Made by a program: the position numbers and the translations under genes. Below, one piece after another: positions 4,809-9,874 of a stretch of 12,188 nt of DNA; the first letter of the stretch is position 1; each line of letters begins with the position of its first letter. The DNA is taken from the NCBI GenBank assembly GCA_017418765.1, contig JAFOMV010000190.1:1-12188 (forward strand), read 5' to 3'. The notes under the pieces are model-generated. The model had not been told where the DNA came from and made no database searches. It saw nothing but the letters and a program-made list of their open reading frames with translations. This stretch comes from Ruminococcus sp. (GTDB lineage Bacteria > Bacillota_A > Clostridia > Oscillospirales > Ruminococcaceae).

Positions 4809-6917
4809 TCATGCTTCAGGAAGCTTTGAAATGAGCTTCAGCTTGTACTTCTGTATTGCAAGTGCATCCTTATTTGTAACACCGTCACCAACATTGGAGC
4901 AATCCGCATTTTCCTTGCCCTTTGCATCAAGCTGATACTTAGCAGGATTTGAAAGTGTCTGCATAATGAGTACAGCATCAGCGATATCAACATTTCCGCT
5001 GCAGTTCGCATCACCGTAAAGTGTGTCTGCCGAAGTTGCAGGTGTGCTTGCTGAATCACTTGTTACTGTAACTCTAAAGGATATATCCACACCATTGCAA
5101 AGACCTTCACCGTAGTAGGAACCTACAGTGTCGTTCAACTTGATGGTGTAAGTTCCGGCAGGAAGATTTGGGAATTCAGTTCCATCAACAGGCTCATTCT
5201 TGTAGTCCATGATCTTGCAGTCAGTCGGCTGGAATGGCCCTGTATAATTCTTATCAGGAGTTGCATGGAATTTAAGTCCTGACAGATCAAGCTTTTCGCC
5301 AAGTAGATAATTCGTTTTAGTAGGATATGTCTCTACCTTATCGAACTTATATGTAGTATGAGTTGTTATATCAGGTGTTGAAGATACTGAAACAGTTGTA
5401 GTTGTAACTTCCAGTGTTGTTTTTGAAGTTGATGTAGTAGTTGCAGCAGGAGTTGGCGTTGAAGTATTCGGAACAGTAGTGCCGGATGAACTGCCTGCCA
5501 TATTGCTCTTTGCGCCTGATGAGTAGTATTCACTGAGCGAAATACCATTTCCGCCCTTTCCAAGCGGAACTTTATGATCAAGGCTGATAAACTTACCGCC
5601 GTCAGTCTGCCACAGTGCAGGCTTTACCATTTCATATTTGTCAACATCCCAGTCCTGGAAATCATTAGTAAGAAGTCCGCCTGTATCTCCTGAGTTTTCA
5701 TTAAAGCACCAGAATGTATGATGGATACGCTTATCTATCATATAGTCACGCAGGAGAGTCATCCACTTTGTATTATCACCTGTAGGATCGTGCTTCTTGT
5801 CGATAAATCCGCCCCATTCGCCCATAAGCAGAGGAGATATCTTTTCCTCAACAAGATAAGCCCATGAATCATACCAGTAATCATCAAGCAAAGTCTGACG
5901 GGTAAAATCCTTCTTGAACCATTCCTGTTCCCATACCAGCGGGCCGTAATCATGAGGAGAATAAACAAGCTGGCTCTTATGCTCGCCAAGATCTACAGGG
6001 AAATCCCTTGCGCCTCTGAAGTTTCCGCCCCACCATGCGCCATAGAACGGGCTCCAGGGATAACGTGCATAGTCAACGGCAGGCGAATCCCATGTACCGC
6101 CCTCATCGAATTTCGGATATACTTCATTACCTTCTACCATGATAAGCAGGTTAGGGTTGGCGCTAAGGCAGGCCTGAGCACCACGCTCTGCGGCATATCT
6201 CCAGTTGTTTATATCCTTCGAGCCATCCCATTTTGCCATTCCCTGACCATCGTTTTTACCGTGCGGTTCATTCTTGAGGTCAATGGCAATAAGCGTATCG
6301 TCATCCTTATAATAATCAGCAAGCCAGTTGAGCGCTTCAAGCCAGTCATCAGTGCTGTACTTTGAATCATACCAAAGCGGATGCTGATGTCCGTTGGAAG
6401 CCGTGGTTGCACAATGGATGTCGATCATTATCTTGATACCGTTCTCACGGCACCACGCAACAGCCTGATTCCAGATGTCAAAGCTGTACTTTGGCTTACC
6501 GCCTTCTATCCCTTCTACTGTCAGCTCTGGATTCTTCCACTCGTTGATCTTGACCATATAAGGATCTTTAGCTTTGTTTTTCCACTGGAGCAGTATCTGT
6601 GTAGACATAGGAACACGCATAAGGTTGAAGCCATGATCTGCCATTTCGTTGAGCATCTCATGCATATTCCTTGACCATACACCGTCAAAACACTGAGTCG
6701 TTACATTATAGCCGAACCAGTTACAGCCTGTCATCCATACAGGATTGCCGTTCATATCAACAACTTCGGCGTTTTCATTTACATGCAGCCAGTCATCATG
6801 ATACTCATCGGGAGCAGCATTTGCCTTGTTTGCAGGTATCCTGCCCGAAGCAGGTACGATAAGCATTGTAGCTGCGAAAGCCGCTGTCAAGGCTCTCTTA
6901 AAAAACTTTGGTGCCAT
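4809..6917 (-). CDS. Secreted GH5 cellulase (endoglucanase) with Ig-like module and dockerin
   Basis: This 702-residue modular exoenzyme hydrolyses beta-1,4-glucan, and probably docks on a cellulosome scaffoldin. A signal peptide (about 1-34) has the basic start MAPKFFKR, a hydrophobic core and an AxA-type end (ANA). The GH5 barrel spans about 40-450: IDIHC (166-169), LKNEPHG with acid/base E217, SPHDYG (320-325), and LLMGEWGG with nucleophile E367. A Ser/Thr/Pro linker (about 475-522) leads to a group-3 bacterial Ig-like module (about 524-618, with YLLGEKLDLSGL). A dockerin follows (about 634-695), with calcium ligands D636, N638, S640 and D647 in repeat one and an irregular second loop starting at D672. 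An ATG at 7001 is in frame but lies between the -35 and -10; the ATG at 6917 follows AGAGGGG and starts a proper signal peptide. Endoglucanase activity rather than another GH5 activity is inferred. Confidence 0.94.
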   Translation of the reverse strand: MAPKFFKRALTAAFAATMLIVPASGRIPANKANAAPDEYHDDWLHVNENAEVVDMNGNPVWMTGCNWFGYNVTTQCFDGVWSRNMHEMLNEMADHGFNLMRVPMSTQILLQWKNKAKDPYMVKINEWKNPELTVEGIEGGKPKYSFDIWNQAVAWCRENGIKIMIDIHCATTASNGHQHPLWYDSKYSTDDWLEALNWLADYYKDDDTLIAIDLKNEPHGKNDGQGMAKWDGSKDINNWRYAAERGAQACLSANPNLLIMVEGNEVYPKFDEGGTWDSPAVDYARYPWSPFYGAWWGGNFRGARDFPVDLGEHKSQLVYSPHDYGPLVWEQEWFKKDFTRQTLLDDYWYDSWAYLVEEKISPLLMGEWGGFIDKKHDPTGDNTKWMTLLRDYMIDKRIHHTFWCFNENSGDTGGLLTNDFQDWDVDKYEMVKPALWQTDGGKFISLDHKVPLGKGGNGISLSEYYSSGAKSNMAGSSSGTTVPNTSTPTPAATTTSTSKTTLEVTTTTVSVSSTPDITTHTTYKFDKVETYPTKTNYLLGEKLDLSGLKFHATPDKNYTGPFQPTDCKIMDYKNEPVDGTEFPNLPAGTYTIKLNDTVGSYYGEGLCNGVDISFRVTVTSDSASTPATSADTLYGDANCSGNVDIADAVLIMQTLSNPAKYQLDAKGKENADCSNVGDGVTNKDALAIQKYKLKLISKLPEA

Positions 6918-6960
6918 ATTAGTTACCCCTCTCTGATAAATATTAATAATACAGCATTTA

Positions 6961-6974
6961 TGTACAAAAGTACA
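6961..6974. promoter_or_regulatory. Palindrome just downstream of the cellulase transcription start (possible operator)
   Basis: TGTAC-AAAA-GTACA is a 14-base inverted repeat with 5-bp half sites. Relative to the minus-strand promoter it sits at roughly +9 to +22, a typical place for a repressor roadblock. No regulator gene lies nearby. It is short and in AT-rich DNA, so chance is possible. Confidence 0.35.
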
Positions 6975-6989
6975 CTTATAGATATTTAT

Positions 6990-7018
6990 ATTATACAGCA
7001 ATATCTGTAAATTGTCAA
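6990..7018 (-). promoter_or_regulatory. Near-perfect sigma-A promoter for the GH5 cellulase
   Basis: Read on the minus strand: TTGACA (7018-7013), 17 bases, TATAAT (6995-6990), both perfect hexamers. Transcription would start near 6983, giving a leader of about 66 bases before the ATG at 6917. A consensus promoter with an adjacent palindrome suggests strong expression held in check by a repressor; that is inference. Confidence 0.88.
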
Positions 7019-7130
7019 TGTTAATCCAACATAATTTTTGATATTCCTGTTTGGTACGGAACGATAAATGTATTGCCGCAAAAAAGCCTGATACTCTCCC
7101 CTGTTATCGACATATCTCGCATACTTCTGA

Positions 7131-7139
7131 TGGTATAAT
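7131..7139 (+). promoter_or_regulatory. Extended -10 element before spoIIAA, weak candidate
   Basis: TGGTATAAT (7131-7139) is a perfect extended -10. No good -35 lies 17 bases upstream (CATATC); TCGACA at 7107-7112 is too far. Transcription would start near 7146, only about 15 bases before the ATG and just ahead of the Shine-Dalgarno. I found no convincing sigma-H promoter, which is what drives spoIIA in Bacillus subtilis, so the real start may lie elsewhere. Confidence 0.4.
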
Positions 7140-7160
7140 TATGAAAAAGGAGGAAATGAT

Positions 7161-7466
7161 ATGCAGATCGAAATAAAAAAAGAAAACGGCAAAGCGATAG
7201 CATCAATAAGCGGAGAGATAGACCATCATAACGCTAAGGAACTCAGAACTAAGCTTGATAAATATATTATATCTTCACGCCCTGCACAGCTTGTTATCGA
7301 CCTACAAGGTATCACCTTCATGGACAGCTCAGGCATAGGCCTTATAATGGGGCGAAGCAAGCTTATCAAAGCCTGCGGCGGCAGGCTGACGGTGCATAGT
7401 CCGCAGCCATATATAAAGAGAGTGCTTAAACTCTCAGGTATCGAGCGTTTAGTAAGTATAACCTGA
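7161..7466 (+). CDS. spoIIAA: Anti-sigma-F factor antagonist SpoIIAA
   Basis: This is a 101-residue STAS-domain protein, slightly shorter than the roughly 116 residues in Bacillus. It opens with the STAS beta strand IEIKKENGKAIASISGEIDHHN and carries the phosphorylation motif FMDSSGIGLIMGR (53-65), where the regulatory serine is S56 or, by alignment with Bacillus Ser58, S57. In the known system the dephosphorylated form binds SpoIIAB and frees sigma-F in the forespore; SpoIIAB phosphorylates it and SpoIIE removes the phosphate. A strong AAGGAGG lies 7 bases before the ATG. It is the first gene of the spoIIA operon, 12 bases ahead of spoIIAB. The gene upstream is a divergent cellulase rather than dacF. 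Confidence 0.95.
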   Translation: MQIEIKKENGKAIASISGEIDHHNAKELRTKLDKYIISSRPAQLVIDLQGITFMDSSGIGLIMGRSKLIKACGGRLTVHSPQPYIKRVLKLSGIERLVSIT

Positions 7467-7478
7467 CAGGAGGAAAAA

Positions 7479-7916
7479 ATGGAGATCATAAATGAAATAA
7501 AATGTACAATGCCGTCACTATCAGTCAACGAAAGCACAGCAAGGGCTGTTGTCTCATCATTCCTTGTTCAGATCAATCCAACAGTTGAGGAACTTTCCGA
7601 TATCAGGACCGCTGTTTCCGAAGCTGTCACCAATTCCGTTGTACACGGATACAGAGGTACAAAAGGTATCATAGAAATAACAGTCAGACTGCTGGCTCAC
7701 AGGGAGATATACATCAGGGTAAAAGACAAAGGATGCGGCATAAATGACGTAAAACAGGCTATGGAGCCATTATTCACCACAGCCCCCGAGGAAGAACGTT
7801 CAGGTCTTGGATTCTCTGTCATGGAGTCCTTCATGGACAGTCTTTCGGTAAAGAGCACTGTCGGCAAGGGTACGACTGTGATCATGAGAAAGAAGCTGTC
7901 TGTTCATGGAAACTAA
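7479..7916 (+). CDS. spoIIAB: Anti-sigma-F factor / serine kinase SpoIIAB
   Basis: This 145-residue GHKL-type kinase matches the family's usual length of about 146. The ATP-binding Bergerat motifs are in order: the N box within SDIRTAVSEAVTNSVVHGY (about 47-65), the G1 box VKDKGCGI (about 83-90), and the G2 box SGLGFSVME (about 107-115) with GKGTTV near 128-133. It binds sigma-F and keeps it inactive in the predivisional and mother cell, and phosphorylates SpoIIAA. AGGAGG precedes the ATG by 6 bases. The last 11 bases overlap the start of sigF, which ties translation of the anti-sigma factor to that of its target. Confidence 0.96.
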   Translation: MEIINEIKCTMPSLSVNESTARAVVSSFLVQINPTVEELSDIRTAVSEAVTNSVVHGYRGTKGIIEITVRLLAHREIYIRVKDKGCGINDVKQAMEPLFTTAPEEERSGLGFSVMESFMDSLSVKSTVGKGTTVIMRKKLSVHGN

Positions 7917-8565
7917 AATAAATAAACCATCGGCTGAGGATAATCTCGGACTTGTACATCTGTGTGCAAACAGATTCCGAGGCAGAGGGATCGATTACGA
8001 AGAACTTTACTCAGCAGGCTGTGAGGGACTTCTGAAAGCTGTAAAAGCCTTTGATCCCGAACGTGGAGCCAAATTCTCAACTTACGCTGTTCCTGTCATA
8101 ATCGGAGAGATAAAAAGAGTTTTTCGTGACGGCGGTGCTGTTCATGTCAGCAGAAGCCTTAAAGAGCTTTCCATGCGTCTGCAAAAAATATGTGAGCAAT
8201 TTCGTCAGGATGAGATGCGAGAGCCCACCATTGCTGAACTTTCAGAGCTGTCGGGCGAAAGCAAAGAAAATGTTTCTGAGGCACTATGTGTCAGTCAGCC
8301 CCTTCTTTCATTAACATCCGGCGATGACGAAGAAGGACAGATCGACATACCAACTGCTCCCCATGATGAGGATATTGTCGATCTGCTCGCTTTGAGACAA
8401 ATAATGGCGAAGCTTGAAACCAATGACCGTGCGCTCCTTGAACTTAGATACTTCCGCTGCCTTACTCAGACCAAAACCGCCAAAGCACTTGGAATGACTC
8501 AGGTACAGGTATCAAGGCGTGAAAAAAAACTGCTGACACACATGAAAGAGGAAATGTTAAAATAG
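7906..8565 (+). CDS. sigF: RNA polymerase sporulation sigma factor sigma-F (SpoIIAC)
   Basis: The 219-residue product is a sigma-70 family factor of the sigma-F/B/G group, somewhat shorter than the 255 residues of Bacillus sigma-F. Region 2 is clear: DYEELYSAGCEGLLKAVKAF and GAKFSTYAVPVIIGEIKRVF (about 26-69), which contacts core polymerase and the -10. Region 3 follows (about 80-135, with REPTIAELSELSG). Region 4 ends in the helix-turn-helix TKTAKALGMTQVQVSRREKK (about 189-209), whose QVQVSR sequence is typical of forespore sigma factors. The ATG overlaps the end of spoIIAB by 11 bases, with no strong Shine-Dalgarno of its own, so translational coupling is likely. It ends the operon ahead of a strong terminator. 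Sigma-F rather than sigma-G is supported by the operon order. Confidence 0.95.
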   Translation: METKINKPSAEDNLGLVHLCANRFRGRGIDYEELYSAGCEGLLKAVKAFDPERGAKFSTYAVPVIIGEIKRVFRDGGAVHVSRSLKELSMRLQKICEQFRQDEMREPTIAELSELSGESKENVSEALCVSQPLLSLTSGDDEEGQIDIPTAPHDEDIVDLLALRQIMAKLETNDRALLELRYFRCLTQTKTAKALGMTQVQVSRREKKLLTHMKEEMLK

Positions 8566-8596
8566 CCTTATTCAGGCAGCATATCATATACAGTTC

Positions 8597-8635
8597 GTCC
8601 CGAAGCGGTCAAAAGATCGCTTCGGGACATTTTTA
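8597..8635 (+). terminator. Strong intrinsic terminator of the spoIIA operon
   Basis: GTCCCGAAGCGGTC (8597-8610) pairs with GATCGCTTCGGGAC (8615-8628), 14 pairs with one G-T, around an AAAA loop, followed directly by ATTTTTAT. It lies 31 bases after the sigF stop. Confidence 0.93.
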
Positions 8636-8670
8636 TCGCTGTACTTTCTAATATATGCCGAAGAAAAAAC

Positions 8671-8699
8671 TTGAAATATATACCGTATAATGTTATAAT
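8671..8699 (+). promoter_or_regulatory. Sigma-A type promoter for the flavin reductase-like gene
   Basis: TTGAAA at 8671-8676, a 17-base spacer, and TATAAT at 8694-8699 preceded by TGT (extended -10). The start of transcription would be near 8706, about 31 bases before the ATG. Confidence 0.82.
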
Positions 8700-8736
8700 A
8701 GTTTCATTGAAAACTTATATTCACTAAGGAGATAAT

Positions 8737-9318
8737 ATGGCTAAGCAATTCTGGAAAGGGAGCGCTCTGCTTGCCCCTGTACCCGCCGCCCTTGTTACCT
8801 GCGGCACAATAGATTCCCCCAACGTCCTCACTATCGGCTGGACAGGCATTGTCTGTACACGGCCGCCTATGACGTATATATCCGTGAGACCTGAACGTTT
8901 TTCTCATGATATCATTAAAAACAGCGGAGAATTCATAATCAACCTGACTACCTCTGCAATGTGCCGTGAGACAGACTTCTGCGGCGTTAAAAGCGGAAAG
9001 AATACCGATAAATTCGCAAAATGCGGATTTCATGCCGCACCGGCGAAAGTTGTCGATGTGCCTCTGATCGAGGAGTGTCCCGTCAATCTTGAATGTAAAG
9101 TAACAGAATCAAAACTGCTGGGTTCGCATACAATGTTCCTTGCGGAGATCGTCGGCATAAATGTGGACGAGAGATTCATCGACAGCAAGGGCAAACTCAA
9201 TTTACAGCAGTGCGGACTTATGGCTTACGCTCACGGTGAATACTTTGCCCTCGGCAGAAAACTTGGTGACTTCGGATGGTCAGTACGAAAAAAGAAAAAG
9301 CATAAGCCTCAGAAGTGA
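8737..9318 (+). CDS. Flavin reductase-like (FMN-binding split-barrel) protein, flavoredoxin type
   Basis: The 193-residue product matches the flavin reductase-like family that binds FMN in a split beta-barrel. Typical elements are the PVPAALVTCGTIDSPNVLTIGWTGI strand pair (about 15-39), RPPMTYISVRPERFSHDIIKNSGEFIINL (about 43-71), ETDFCGVKSGKNTDKF (about 78-93) and the C-terminal GLMAYAHGEYFALGRKLGDFGWSV. Members called flavoredoxins transfer electrons in anaerobes; others reduce free flavin. No oxidoreductase partner is next to it, so its partner is unknown. The C-terminus is a basic tail (RKKKKHKPQK). AAGGAG lies 5 bases before the ATG. Its stop codon directly abuts the stop of the convergent gene and there is no terminator between them. 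Confidence 0.9.
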   Translation: MAKQFWKGSALLAPVPAALVTCGTIDSPNVLTIGWTGIVCTRPPMTYISVRPERFSHDIIKNSGEFIINLTTSAMCRETDFCGVKSGKNTDKFAKCGFHAAPAKVVDVPLIEECPVNLECKVTESKLLGSHTMFLAEIVGINVDERFIDSKGKLNLQQCGLMAYAHGEYFALGRKLGDFGWSVRKKKKHKPQK

Positions 9319-9657
9319 TCAGTCACTGAAATCCTCGACAAGCTTTTTTAGTTCTTCATCTGAATAAAGCTCAACTCCGCTCCTGAACTGTTCACGATCC
9401 TGTTCCGGCAGCATTGATGTTCTCACATCTATGGTCATATACGGCAAAGTCTCTGCACGTCTGAAAACTCCAAGCTTCCCGTCATATTCCCTGACAGTGC
9501 AGTATACGCTCATTTCCTGTGCAGCAGCGGCTTCATGTTTTTGCTGCTCTTTGCTGTGATGGACCGTCTGACCGAGTGTACATACCACGATATATGCTGA
9601 TATTGCGGCAGCTGTCAGCATTATGAAATAGTTTTTCTTTCCCTCTTTTGTAAACAT
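9319..9657 (-). CDS. Membrane-anchored protein with BofC C-terminal-like domain
   Basis: The product is 112 residues. A basic start (MFTKEGKKN) precedes one membrane segment at about 11-28 (FIMLTAAAISAYIVVCTL), then an Ala/Glu/His/Gln-rich stalk (about 33-47), then an extracytoplasmic domain of about 65 residues. That domain reads as YCTVREYDGKLGVFRR, TIDVRTSMLPEQDREQF, GVELYSDEELKKLVEDFS, which resembles the C-terminal domain of BofC, the forespore protein that restrains SpoIVB signalling to sigma-K in Bacillus. In this reading the N-terminal BofC domain is absent. I recall similar short proteins in many Clostridia, where function is not established. AAGGAAA lies about 8 bases before the ATG. 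It is divergent from the PBP gene and convergent with the flavin reductase. Confidence 0.7.
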   Translation of the reverse strand: MFTKEGKKNYFIMLTAAAISAYIVVCTLGQTVHHSKEQQKHEAAAAQEMSVYCTVREYDGKLGVFRRAETLPYMTIDVRTSMLPEQDREQFRSGVELYSDEELKKLVEDFSD

Positions 9658-9712
9658 ACTATCACTTTCCTTTTATGAATCGATTTGACGTTTCTGATAA
9701 AATTCTGTAAAT

Positions 9713-9742
9713 ATTGTACCCATAATTTCGGATATTATTCAA
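9713..9742 (-). promoter_or_regulatory. Possible promoter for the BofC-like gene
   Basis: On the minus strand TTGAAT (9742-9737), 18 bases, TACAAT (9718-9713). It is a moderate sigma-A match 56 bases before the ATG. I looked for sigma-F, sigma-G and sigma-E patterns here and found none that was convincing. Confidence 0.4.
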
Positions 9743-9766
9743 AATGACGATTTTTTTCATTTACAC

Positions 9767-9795
9767 TTAACAAATCAGAAATTATGTGATATAAT
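9767..9795 (+). promoter_or_regulatory. Sigma-A type promoter for the class A PBP gene
   Basis: TTAACA at 9767-9772, 17 bases, then TATAAT at 9790-9795 preceded by TGA (extended -10). Transcription would start near 9802, giving a leader of about 69 bases with the unusual initiation region described separately. Confidence 0.78.
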
Positions 9796-9827
9796 ATAAG
9801 ATGTATAATTTTGTACAAAAACTTTGA

Positions 9828-9874
9828 AAGGAGTAAAGCTGCAACACTTTTTTGCGGCTGTTCTGACAAAATGA
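9828..9874 (+). promoter_or_regulatory. Structured initiation region of the PBP gene: remote Shine-Dalgarno, hairpin, possible CTG mini-ORF
   Basis: The only strong Shine-Dalgarno, AAAGGAG (9828-9833), lies about 37 bases before the PBP ATG at 9871. Between them AGCTGCAA (9837-9844) pairs with TTGCGGCT (9852-9859), 8 pairs with one T-G and a 7-base loop; folding it out leaves about 14 bases of spacing. In another reading, a CTG at 9839, 5 bases after GGAG, opens an 11-codon frame (LQHFFAAVLTK) that ends in a TGA at 9872-9874, overlapping the PBP start as ATGA. That would be a classic coupling arrangement with a non-standard start. Both readings are inference from sequence only. Confidence 0.45.

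Noticed and set aside
6918..7001. A longer reading of the cellulase from an ATG at 7001, adding 28 residues
   Set aside because: The codon lies between the -35 and -10 of the only good promoter, has no Shine-Dalgarno, and would bury the signal peptide behind a Cys/Ile-rich stretch. The ATG at 6917 follows AGAGGGG and begins a normal signal peptide.
9812..9820. TGTACAAAA in the PBP leader, matching half of the cellulase palindrome at about the same distance from the transcription start
   Set aside because: Only one half site is present and the other half does not match, so a shared operator is not supported.
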